Assembly (NCBI GenBank): GCA_036346205.1
Contig: JARFJB010001166.1
Span: 11,698,501 to 11,762,500 of the forward strand
Reading direction: 5' to 3'
From: Vesta saturnalis
Taxonomy: Eukaryota; Arthropoda; Insecta; Coleoptera; Lampyridae
DNA length: 64,000 nt
Made by a program: the position numbers and the translations under genes. Position 1 is the first letter of the stretch; every line of letters begins with the position of its first letter. Shown piece by piece: positions 43,879 to 54,580 of the stretch. The notes below the pieces were generated by a model. That model did not search any database and was not told where the DNA came from. It saw only the letters and a list, made by a program, of their open reading frames with translations.

Positions 43879-46734
43879 GCTCCCATTCGGATGTCCGGGA
43901 GGGCAGGGATCAAGCGACCTCGATCATCGAAAGTATCAACTTTCTGATTCACTACTGCAACATCCGCGGTATCAGGTCTAATCTTAATGCGATTCACCAA
44001 CATCTGGAACAATTATAACCTGATATTTTGTTTCTATCTGAAACACAAGTCTCCTCTGAAAGCTCCGAGGCACCCGACTTGTAATTTCCTCAATACCACC
44101 TTCACTCTAACTTTCGATATAAAATTTTGACGTGATTTGGTTAAAACCTTCTGGTCCTAATTTTGTGAAATTCTACTGTTGCATTTATAGGTCTCCTAAT
44201 GACAGCAACTTTCAAGACTTCTTCGATTACCTTACTATGAAAGTTGACTATCTCCTGTCTCAGTTTCCATCTTGCGATATCTCATTTGTAGGCGATTTCA
44301 ATGTTCATAACTCTAATTGGCTTCAATTTTCATCTACTACAAATCCCGCTGGGCATAGTGCAGAAACATTTGCTATTTCTTGTGATCTCACACAAATGAT
44401 TTCTGAACCCACAAGAATCCCTGATAACCCTAACCATACTCCACATCTTCTAGATTATTTCTACTGTACCTAATTCCACTGTTGTTCGCAAAACCGATAG
44501 AACCTTGTGGTGTTTTAACTCAGCTCGATGGAGTGATTTACGGGATTTCTTTGCAACTTTTCCATGGCGCGAATATTGTTTTAAGTCATCCTCTTCTTCG
44601 GACATTGCTCTTTCAGTATCTGAAGTCATCCTCATGGGTAAGCAGTTATACATTTACAAAAAACAGTACCGTACAGGTCATTCACGTTCCCAACCCTGGT
44701 TCAATAAGGCTTGTGCTGATGCAATATCTTTAAAAAATAAATGTTACATTAAATGGAAATCTAATAAATCGGTTGACAGTCATGTAGAATATGTTGGTGC
44801 TAGAAATATCTGCAAAAGTGCCATCACTAAAACTAAAGAGTTGTTTGAACAACGAAAATGCAATGAACTAGCTACATCTCCTTTAGGCAGTCGTAAATTT
44901 TGGTCTTTAGCTAAAGCCATTAGTAAAAACTTTGGAACATCTTCATTTTCCCCCCTGACATCTACTAACGGAGCGGTGGTTGCTGATTCTGTAGACAAAG
45001 CCAACGTTTTTGTGGATTTGTTTTCATCAAACTCGTGTCTCAATGATTCTGGAAAAGATGTGCCCCTAGTCAACTCTTCTTCATACGCTATGAAACCAAT
45101 TCATTTTCGTTACAAGCTCTTAGAATCGATCATCAGTAGGCTTGATCTCAATAAGGCGACTAGCCCAGACGGTATCCCAGCTATTGTCTTAAAGAAATGT
45201 TCCCCCGAACTAGTATCAGTCCTATCTAAGCTCTATACGATCTCTATGTCTTTTGGTGAATTCCCTTCATCATGGAAGTTTGCAAATGTTCCACCTATTC
45301 CCAAAAAAGGTGATAAGACCGATCCTTCAAATTACCGACCAATTGCCATCACTTCCATTTTGTCTAAAATCATGGAAAAAACCATCAATCAGCAACTGCT
45401 CACGTTCCTTGAAACTAACAAACTCCTTAGTGACCACCAATATGGGTTTAGGCAAAGTCGTTCAACAGGTGATCTTCTTTCATACGTGACCCAGATTTGA
45501 AACAATACAGTAGAGCAGTCCGGTGAAACAGTTGTAGTCGCTTTAGATATCTCAAAGGCATTTGACCAAGTTTGGCATGTCTTTACTTGCCAAACTCACC
45601 TCGTTTGGGTTAAATGATACGCTCATCAACTGGGTTTCTAGTTTCCTTGATAAAAGACGAATACGTGTCGTAATTGATGCCTTTTTTTCAAAAGAAGTTA
45701 GCATTAACGCGGGCGTACCACAGGGGTTCGTTATAGCGCCCACACTTTTTCTACTGTACATAAATAACCTTATTTCTTCAACAACTAACCCCCATCCATT
45801 GCTTTGCTGACGATAGCACCCTTCACTGTAGTTCATCTCAGTCTACTCATAGTTATAATCCACCTTCTATGTCAAATCAAGAAATTAAAGTTGAAATGAC
45901 AAATTCTATCAACAAAGACATTCAACGTATTCTCGAATGGGGAAGCAATAATCTAGTTAATTTTAATGCTAACAAAACTCAGTGTTGCCTTATGTCCGCC
46001 AAAAAAGATCGATTATTTCCTGTTGTAAGTATGAATGGCTCAGTTCTTAAGTTTTCAGACTCTATTACTCTGTTGGGTATGACTGTATCTTCAAATCTCT
46101 CATGGGTTGACCATCTTCTGTCAGCTACCAAAACAGCTGCTCGTAAAATACAGATCTAAGCAGTACTTTACCTCTCGACAACTCCTTCTGGTGTATAAGG
46201 CCCAAATTCTGCCTCATCTCGAATATAATTCTCACCTTTGGGTTAGTGCTCCCCAATACGCTCTCGATATCGTATTCAAAAGAGAGCGATTAGGCTTATA
46301 AATGACCCGTCCTTAACTTCTCACATACAGTCCCTTGATCATAGAAGGATGGTTTTAGTTCTTTCTTTGTATTATCGTTATTACAATGGCTATTGTGCTG
46401 CTGAATTATATTCTTTGTTACCATCTCGGGCTATCTTTGCGAGATACACTCGGTTCGCTCAGTCACATCATCAGTATGCAGTACAAATCTCCACTTGTCG
46501 TACCAAACGGGCGCAATCCACAGTTTTCTACACGGCTTCTAGACTCTGGAATGATCTCCCTAGTTCCTGTTTTCTTCTCACTTATGATATGAGAAAATTT
46601 AAGGTAGCTATTCATAGGCATCTATTGGCAATTCAGTATCCCTCTATCCATCTTCCTAAGTGTTCCTGAGTGCTTTAGCACGATAGGCCTAATTTAGCCT
46701 GTTCAGGCCCACAATCATAAAAAAAAAAAATCTT
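43879..46734 (+). mobile_element. CR1/Jockey-type LINE, 5'-truncated, with poly(A) tail
   Basis: Contains endonuclease, reverse transcriptase and C-terminal region, then a 3' UTR (gagtgctttagcacgatagg) and a 12-base A run at 46719-46730. It lies inside a mariner transposase gene. A second copy sits at 54728-56057 in opposite orientation. No ORF1 is present. The target duplication was not resolved. Confidence 0.8.
43920..46669 (+). pseudogene. LINE ORF2: APE endonuclease + reverse transcriptase, broken
   Basis: Endonuclease pieces: INFLIHYCNIRGIRSNL and PDILFLSETQ (43940-44050), then IYRSPNDSNFQDFF and VGDFNVHNSNW (44132-44473), the last being a catalytic motif. Reverse transcriptase: the frame 44505-45500 contains SRLDLNKATSPDGIPAIVLK, IPKKGDKTDPSNYRPIAI and QYGFRQSRSTGDLL. 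Then come VALDISKAFDQVW, GVPQGFVIAPTLFLLYINN and, across a frame change, CFADDSTLHC (45803-45832). The C-terminal part (KRAQSTVFYTASRLWNDLP and RKFKVAIHRHLLAIQ) closes at 46669. At least five frameshifts or stops are present. No RNase H is seen. Confidence 0.85.
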
Positions 46735-46860
46735 ATTCCATTAGATTTCTTCTTATGGGGATACATTAAAGAGCGTGTATATGTCACACGTCTCACTGCA
46801 AAAGAAAATATGGAAGATAGGATACGAGACGTTTGTGTAACGATAAGGTGAGGAAAACCA
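46735..46860 (+). pseudogene. mariner transposase, 3' part, beyond the LINE
   Basis: LIPLDFFLWGYIKERVYVTR contains the third catalytic aspartate. It continues directly, in sense, the transposase broken at 43878. LTAKENMEDRIRDVCVTI follows before a stop. Confidence 0.7.
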
Positions 46861-47455
46861 TAACAAAACGACTAGATGTATGCGCTCAGCAGGAGAGATA
46901 CTTTTTCTAACATCAAGTTCTTTTGATAACGTAATATATTTTGTATTAGAGTTAATGTAGATCTATGTTAGTGCTTAATATTTAATGCAACTTTTTGTCT
47001 CCCTTGTTTTCAAATTTCATGGCTACTGCGAATAATCACAAGAAAAATAACAGAAATATTGAATAATATAGAAAAAACAAAATAACTAAAAAACATTGAG
47101 AGATAAGTATTAGACACGCTTATGAAGAATTATGTGGTTTTTGATTGTTTCTAACACAGCGTAAAAATATACAGGATGCTCCATTGAGAAAAGTGATAAT
47201 TTTGAATTTCAATTCACAAACATATATTTGAACATCATGTATCATTTATCTCTAATATTTCTTGTTCAGAACATGGGTTTAAGCTTGGTCTTTCCATGGT
47301 CCAAATATAAATGTTTTCCTAACAAACACAAGATACCTGTAGATGCGATTTTTGGATAAAATTGGAATTATTTCAAAAACCGTAAATTTTACATGCATGA
47401 AAGCTATATAAATAAAGTTTTATAATTGCACGTAGAATCCATAAATCAATTGATA
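46861..47455. other. mariner 3' non-coding region and intron DNA
   Basis: Includes a tacaggatgctccattgag phrase at about 47171 that resembles an element terminus. Nothing else is recognised. Confidence 0.4.
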
Positions 47456-47456
47456 A

Positions 47457-47521
47457 TACAGGGTGTTCCATTAAAAAATACTAACTTTGTCTTGCTTTGC
47501 TTTTTTTGGAACACTCTGTAT
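47457..47521. mobile_element. Tiny MITE-like inverted repeat
   Basis: A 65-base unit with 14-base ends tacagggtgttcca / tggaacactctgta (two differences). The end sequence is shared by many Tc1/mariner elements here. It could be a minimal non-autonomous relic or the fused ends of a deleted element. Confidence 0.55.
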
Positions 47522-48658
47522 AGTCAAGAATAATTTCAAAATGCGCACACTTGCTGGCTATATAAGTGATAAATACATTTTATTGCTAAAGTTTACCCAT
47601 AAAGCACCAGTTTACTTTAGTTCTATCGTTAAGTTAGACGTAAGCGTTTGATCGAACCGTGAGAAAAGTTTTTCGGCGCGGCTGATTCAAATTTTTATAG
47701 CTTATTCTATATCCCAGCAAAGTTTTACATTTTTGCAAATTTGCAAGTCATACATACTAAAACTGAAGGCTGAGTGATGTAGTAAACTAACGGAAAAGGA
47801 TTTTGTGACTTTCCTACAAAAAGCAAATGTTATTTTAAATCTTCTAATCAACGAAAGGAAATTAATTGCCAAGACCGTGTGAACAAGTCTGTATAATTTA
47901 TGCTGATGCTTCATCCAATCCTAATTAATTTACATTAAATAAACATATCATTATCAGTTTATACTAGAGACTATAACAAACAAGTGCGAAGTTAAATAAA
48001 AACAATTAAGAAAATGATGGAAATATCCTTGAATTCTGCTTTATTTATATTTATTTAATGTAATAACTGTTGTACAAGTCAGAAAGGTTAAAAAATTGAA
48101 CCTATTCAAGTATGTAAATTGTCGTCATACTTTATAAAAAAATAAAAATTTTCTTTGCTGACCCTGACCTTAAAAATGAGGAATAAACAAATTGCGTCTC
48201 GCCCGTTTTCATTTATTTTTGAAAGAAAAAGTGAATGAAAGTCAATGCCCTAAGCACTTGAGCCTTCTCTTTCAAAATTGAATGTATACATTGACATACT
48301 TTATTAATTCAAAAATTCAAGGTATTCGATCAAAATTTTAGGTTTTATGTGAAATATGATTGTATCAATCAAATCAATGAAGTAAAAGTATGCCATTATT
48401 AATTACGATCGACGGCCTTGCTTTTGGCCATCAGTATTCAAGAAAGTGCTTAAAGGTGAGAAATTATTAAAAACAAAATTCACACACGTTGAATTTTAAA
48501 AATAGCAACCACACTCCCCTGAGTTTTGGTATTAAAAAAAATTCTTTACGTGCCGATGAACTTAGAAAGTATACGTGAAATGTCTTGAGTATTGTAATTT
48601 ATTCGACAATGAAAGTTTAATTGCATAATAATAATGTTTTGTTTTCTGTTAATTGCAG
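47522..48658. other. Distal intron sequence, nothing recognised
   Basis: No repeats or ORFs that I recognise up to the splice acceptor. The pyrimidine-containing tract tttgttttctgttaattgcag ends at 48658. Confidence 0.5.
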
Positions 48659-48941
48659 ATATAATACTAATAAGGATAGTTATTTAAGTCTTTCGGAACT
48701 CAAGATGATGATGGAAGAATTGGGAGCTCCACAAACACACATTGCTTTAAAAGGAATGATTGCAGAAGTTGATGAAGATGGTGATGGAAGATTGTCGTTT
48801 CGAGAATTTTTATTAGTTTATCGTAAAGCTAAAGCTGGCGAACTTGATGCTGATTCGGGACTTGGACAATTGGCAAAATTAACGGAAATTAATGTTGACC
48901 AAGTTGGTGTTAATGGAGCCAAAGAATTTTTTGAAGCAAAG
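48659..48941 (+). CDS. Swip-1: Swiprosin/EFHD2-like protein, second exon (two EF-hands)
   Basis: A 283-base exon between acceptor TTGCAG and donor GTAATT (48942). The first base completes a split lysine codon from the exon at 5668. It encodes YNTNKDSYLSLSELKMMMEE (EF-hand 1), then LGAPQTHIALKGMIAEV, a swiprosin hallmark, then DEDGDGRLSFREFLL (EF-hand 2), then RKAKAGELDADSGLGQLAKL and GVNGAKEFFEAK. EF-hand 2 has all canonical ligands (D1, D3, D5, G6, E12). EF-hand 1 has N in place of D at position 1 and S in place of G at position 6, which may weaken calcium binding. The donor is weaker than GTAAGT. The following C-terminal coiled-coil exon, rich in E, R and K in this family, was not found in the remaining window. 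Reading past the donor gives VINRILYF and a stop, which I reject as the true end. Confidence 0.92.
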
Positions 48942-49739
48942 GTAATTAACCGAATTTTGTACTTTTAGATACTTTGTATAAAGTGAAATTGAACTTCATT
49001 AATTGAGACATTATTTAATGTTTTGCATAAGTGAACAACGGAACTAATTAAACTAGATTAACTAACAGAACAAAGCATTTGTCATGAATTACGAAAGTTG
49101 ATGAATTCAATGCAGTTGGTAGAAAATGACTTTCAACGTCATTATCATAATTAATACGAAACGTTGCATCTTGTATGTGAACAGAGTTTTTTTAAATTAG
49201 AATAAAATTAACCAAAATACAAACAGCATTTAAAACTACTTCCGGGATTAAATTTCTATTCTATTTTTGTGCATTGAAGTGATCCATTTTCTCTCCAGGG
49301 TTTAAATTTCCAAACTCCCAAGGGACGATATAGTAATAAGCTTACCTTGACATAATAATGTATTTTTAAATTATCATTGGAACCATTAATTTTGCTTCTA
49401 GCTATCACATCAGCCGACATGTTATAAGTCTCATTTTATATTGTAATCGGGTTCCTAATTACCAAAGTTATAATTAATTACTTTGAAGATCCCACTTTCT
49501 AATTGTAAATTTTTTAATGAAACTATTGTATTTTGTTTTTTGTTGTGTACTAAATATGAAAGATTATTCCTTATCGAAATGTATATTGTCAATGTGTCAC
49601 AATATAATCATAATAAACGGTTAGGGTTGCCACTCAACACACTGTCAAAAATAGTTGAATAATTAATACTTAAGTATTCACATTTATTACTTTAAAATAA
49701 ATTACTTATTGAACACCTCGGCCAGCAAATTTTATATGA
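48942..49739. other. Second intron, proximal part, nothing recognised
   Basis: No repeats or exons that I recognise. Confidence 0.5.
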
Positions 49740-50152
49740 ATGGTTATATTTCTTAATAGGGCTGGGCAAAAATATTTGATTAATCATTCATTTGATTATG
49801 GATTAATTAAAAAATTCGACTTTCTTCGGTACTTGGTTATCAATTGTTCGAACTTAACAATCGCCCACCCTTATTCTACATTAAATTTCTCATACAGCAC
49901 TAGTTTATATATTATATTTTACTAGGTTATATGTATTATTTATACTTAAACTCCAGGCAGTAAATAATAACTCCTGTTTATTGTAACCCTAATTCCGTTT
50001 GTTCTCCACCCAAATAATTGAGCGCAGTATCCCTATTAATGAGAGTATTCTAATAATAATAATAATAATCATTATTATTATTATTTTCATTATTTGCAGT
50101 AAATACTTAAATACATAACTAAATTTAACTTTTACCCACTTATATTTTTAAC
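49740..50152. repeat. AT-rich satellite, left block
   Basis: Begins with the ttgattaatca-type motif and the 'gttcgaacttaacaatcgcc' and 'tttatatattatattttacta' phrases of the satellite at 52682-54580. A (TAA)n/(TTA)n patch lies at 50049-50090. It ends with ttatatttttaa, the target sequence of the inserted LINE. Confidence 0.7.
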
Positions 50153-52669
50153 TAAATAGCTTAACCTTCACGCCATTCCCTTGCGGGGTAGGCAAAACAA
50201 TCCCTACCTCTTATTTATTTTTCATTCACGATATTTCTCCATGCTTTCCTATCACCGCATACCTCCCTAGCTTCCGCAAGATTCATACATAGTATCTGAC
50301 ATGCCCTTTTGTTTTTAAAACTCCTTATCTTCCTTTCCTTTATCATCGATTCTACTACATTCAGCCAAGTTTTACGCGGTCTACCAGGCCCGGCCTTTCC
50401 CCTAACCTCACCCACATATATTTGTTTCGTTAATCTTGCGTTGTTCATTCTCTCAATGTGACCAAACCAACGTAATGTACAACTTTTATATCTATCCATC
50501 ATCGTCTTTTCCTCACCACACTCCGTCAGTATGCATTCATTTGTTATCTTGTTCCTTCTCGTTTTACCACATGCTCTTCTCAGGAATCTCATACCCACGG
50601 CATTTATTTTTCTTTCGTGCTTTTTTTGACATACCCATGTCTCACTTCCATACAGTACTGACGGGACGAATACGCCATTATAGATTGCTCGTTTCGCAGC
50701 TAGGCTTATGCTTTCATTTCTCATTATCGTCCACATACTTCCAATCACTTTCCTTCCAGCATTGACTCTTCGTCTAATCTCGCTCTCAACTGTACCATCT
50801 GCAGTAAACATTATACCGAGATATACCAGCTCGTCCACTTGCTCCACAATTTCATCTTGCAGAGTAAATACTCTACTCTCCTTTCCACCTTCCCGATTGA
50901 ACACCACAATCTTAGTTTTGTTCACGTTTACCTTTAGGTCCATGCTCTCACAGACTGTATCAAACTTCCTCAGAGCGGTTTGCAGCTCATCCGCACTGTC
51001 ACTTAATAAGACCGTGTCATCTGCATACACCAGGAGTCGTACATTTACGTCACCAACCATTACACCATTTGTATCGTTACGTGCTTGTCTAAGACATTTA
51101 TCCATGTATACATTGAACAACCACGGTGACATCACACAGCCTTGTCGCACTCCTTACTCAATATTAAAGTATTCACTCACACCTCCTCTCACCCTAACAC
51201 ATGCCCGACTACCGTTGTATACTGCCCTTATTCCATTTATTAGACCTTTATTTACGCCGTATTCATTTAATATTTCCCACAGCTTCTATCTATTCACTCT
51301 GTCATATGCTTTCTCCAGATCTACAAACTCACAGTACAACTTCCTTTTTACCTTTAAACACTTTTCGATCACCTGCTGAAGAGCAACCATCTGATCGACA
51401 CATCCTCTCCCTGGCATGAAGCCACCTTGCACATCCCACATCTTAGATTGTGTAGTTTCTCGTGCTCTATCAATCAGTATTCTTCCAAATACGCTGAGCA
51501 AGCTTATTCCTCTGTAGTTCTTACAATCACTCTTGTTCCCCTTACCCTTATACAATGGTACAATGATCGCGCTCTTCCAATCACTCGGCACTTTTCCACA
51601 CATAAGGCATACATTGAATAATTTACGCAATTTTCGTATAAGCTTTGCACCACCATACTTGAGCATTTAACCAGTGATTTCATCTACGCCTGCTCCCTTG
51701 CCGTTTTTCAACCTTCCTACCGTTTTCTCTACCTCATTTATTCCAATATCCTTTTCAGTTTTATTCAACATTTCTTCTATATTCTCCTTATTTAACCCTT
51801 CAATCTTACTTTCCTCACTACTGTACAGCTTTCCGAAATATTCTTGCCAGCATTTCCTCACTTCACAATCGTCCCATACTATTTCGTTTCTATCATTCAT
51901 CACTCCTGCAGCGTTTTGTTTTGGGCCACGTTTTGTATTTTTGACCCATTTCCAGAAGAGTTTTTTGTTTCCCTCAAAATCGTTCTGCATTTTTTCTTCT
52001 TCCACAGCCATCACTTCCTCTTTACTTATTCTCACTGCATCCCTCGCTTCTTTGTTTCTTAATCTGTGCACCTCACACAATCGTTCCTTCGCAGTCTCAT
52101 TTTTTGCAGCAATCATTGCCATGTACGCATCTTTTTTCTTACTTACTGCCTTTTTTACCGACTCATTCCACCAAGGGCATTTTTTCTGTCTACCTACTAT
52201 CACTCTTCCACATATTCGCACGGCACAATTGACAACAGAGTTTTTCTAGCTTATCCATGCACTTTCAACGTCAGTGCCTTTTATTTGTTCGTTCCACACT
52301 GTTTCATTCACATTAAACTCTTTATTCACAACATCTGCGTATTTCATTCTCGCACCATTATCCACTAGTTTGCCTACCCTAATTCTGGACGTTCGCACTA
52401 CGTTTTCTTTCCATCTCCAGACCGTCCTTTGCCCTAAACACACTATCGATACAACCAAAAAGTGGTCTGATCCACTCTCCGATCTGCGCATTACTTTTGT
52501 ATCTTTCACTAGGTTTCTAAGCCGTTCATCATACACTATCAAGTCTATCATACTTTTAGATTCACCTCTTTGCCATGTATACATATGCACATTTTTATGT
52601 TTAAGCCACGTATTGGATACAAACAGGCTTCTCTCCACACAGATGTTCAGCAGGTGTTCACCGTTCTCA
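50153..52669 (-). mobile_element. RTE-like LINE, 5'-truncated, 12-base target duplication
   Basis: Flanked by ttatatttttaa at 50141-50152 and again at 52670-52681, a perfect 12-base target-site duplication. It is read on the - strand, entering in the endonuclease domain and running through reverse transcriptase to the 3' end at 50153. The insertion split the AT-rich satellite. Its higher GC content contrasts with the satellite. Confidence 0.9.
50215..52660 (-). pseudogene. RTE-like LINE ORF: endonuclease end + reverse transcriptase
   Basis: Pieces in reading order: endonuclease end (WQRGESKSMIDLIVYDERL ... SGSDHFLV, 52246-52638), linker (WNESVKKAVSKKKDAYM..., GVMNDRNEIVWDDCEV, 51667-52221), then reverse transcriptase. 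The latter has VPLYKGKGNKSDCKNYRGI, QGGFMPGRGCVDQM and VDLEKAYDRVNR (51286-51666), a frame change, then RQGCVMSPWLFNVYMDK, LLVYADDTVLL and ELVYLGIMF (50215-51150). The C-terminal region includes RWFGHIERM and GKAGPGRPRKTW, followed by the NIVNEK end at 50218. Three stops or frame changes are seen (about 52240, 51667, 51150-51290). The exact clade is uncertain. Confidence 0.85.
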
Positions 52670-52681
52670 TTATATTTTTAA

Positions 52682-54580
52682 GTCACCATATTATTTCCTT
52701 CTAGACTGACGTTCTCCAATTAACTAACGTTTGATTATTCGATTGTTTGATTTATGGATTATTTGATTAATCGATTATTTTATTAATCGATTATTTAATT
52801 CAACGGTTATTTGGTTAACTGATTATTTGATTAATCAATTATTTGATTAATCGGTTATTTTATTAACCAATCATTTGATGAATCGAGTATTTGACTATCG
52901 ATTAATCCACATTAAAATTCTTAATGCACCATGTTATTTCCTTCTAGACTAACTATTTGATTAATAGATTATTTTATCAATCAATTATTTCATTAATCGA
53001 ATATTTGACCATCGATTAATTAAAAAAGTCATTTATCTTTAGTACTTCATTATGGATTGTTTAAACCTACAATCGTCCACATTTAATCTACATTAATTTT
53101 CTGCCCATACAGCCGTAGTTTATATATTATATTTCACTACGTTCTATGTATTCTTTGCATACCTAAATTTAACTTTTACTCCATTATATTCTTAATGCAC
53201 TATGTTATTTTCCTCTAAACGTTCCCAGTGAACTAACTTTTGATTAGTCGATTAGATGAATAATCGATTATTTGAATAATTTACTATTTGAATAATCGAG
53301 TATTTTATTATTCGATTATTAGATTAATCGATCATACCATTTTTCCAATATTTGACTATCGATTAATTAAAAAATCACTTATCTTCAGTACTTGACTATC
53401 GATTGTTCAAACTTACAATCGTCAATACTTAATCCTCATTAAATATTCTGCCCATACAGTCCTGGACTATGTATTATATTCTACTACGTTTTACGTATTA
53501 TTTCCAGTAAATACTAAAATACTGCCTAAATTTAACTTTTCCCTAATTATGTTCCTACTGCACCATATTATTTTCCTCTAGGCTGACGTTTTTCAATTAA
53601 CTAACGTTTGATTAATCGATCGTTTGATTAATGGATTATACTATCAATAGATTACTTGATTAAACGATTGTACGACCAATCGATTACTTGATTCAACGAT
53701 TATTGTGTTAACCGACTATTTAATTAATGGATTATTTCATTATTCGATTATTTAATTAACCGATGAACTGATTAATCGAATATTTGACTATCGATTAATC
53801 CACATTAAAGTTGCTGCCCATACTGCCCTAGTTTATATATTATAATTCACTATGTTCTACGTATTATTTGCAGAAAATACTTAAATACATAACTAAATTG
53901 AACTTGTACTCCATTATACCATGGCATTTTCCTCTAACCGACGCGACGTTCGTCAATTAACTAACGTTTGATTAATCGATTTTTTGGTTAATGGATTATA
54001 CGATTAATCGATTATTTAATTCAGTGTTAGATGGTTAATGGATTATTTGATTAATCCATTATTTCATTAATCAATTATTTATTAATCGAATATTTGACTA
54101 AACGATCATTTAATTAATGGAATGTTTGACTATGGATTAATTAAAAAATCAATTATTTTCAGTACTTAATTATCGATTATTCAAACTTACAATCGTCCAC
54201 CCTTAATCCACATTGCATTTCCTGCCCATACAACCCAAGTTTATATATTATATTTTACTATGTTCTATGTATTCTTTGCAGTATATACTTAAAGACATAA
54301 CTTAACTTTTACTCAATTATATTGTTAATGCACCATGTTATTTCCCTCTAGACTGACTAACCTTTGATTAATCGATTGTTTGATTAATGGACTATACGAT
54401 TAATCGATTATATATTTATATATTTGGTGATTAATGGGTTATTTGGTTAATGGATTATTTAATTGCTCAATTTATTTGATTATTTTCTTAATCGATTATG
54501 TTATCAATCGATTATATGAGCAGTTGGTTATTTGATCAATAAATTATCTGAATAATCGATTGTTTGGCTTATCGATTTTT
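52682..54580. repeat. AT-rich higher-order satellite, right block
   Basis: Two-level structure. A variable run of gattaatcgattatttgatt-type motifs alternates with a conserved ~200-base segment. The segment runs: caaacttacaatcgtc, ccacattaaa, tgcccatac, gtttatatattatatt, tactatgttctatgtatt, gcaccatgttattt, ctctagactgac. Four or five such segments occur between about 53045 and 54370, spaced roughly 360-390 bases. The left block at 49740 is the same array. Confidence 0.8.

Larger units (their letters stand above)
5838..48658 (+). other. 42.8 kb first intron of the swiprosin-like gene, filled with transposons
   Basis: The donor GTAAGT (5838) and acceptor aattgcag (ending 48658) delimit an intron of 42,821 bases, with exon phases that match on both sides. 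Nearly all of it consists of transposon relics and satellites, annotated separately. I found no further host exon within it. The span is inferred from exon identity and phase; no transcript evidence is available. Confidence 0.75.

Noticed and set aside
48942..48968. Reading through the end of exon 2 to a stop (VINRILYF)
   Set aside because: A splice donor stands exactly where swiprosin similarity ends, and the family has a further C-terminal region.
49141..49175. Another GAAACGTT site near 49160
   Set aside because: No CUGANGA-like block or stem II precedes it, so it does not fit the hammerhead-like layout.
50436..52681. Several + strand ORFs up to 223 codons, Ser/Phe/Thr-rich
   Set aside because: They are antisense to the LINE reverse transcriptase on the - strand, which carries the recognised motifs.
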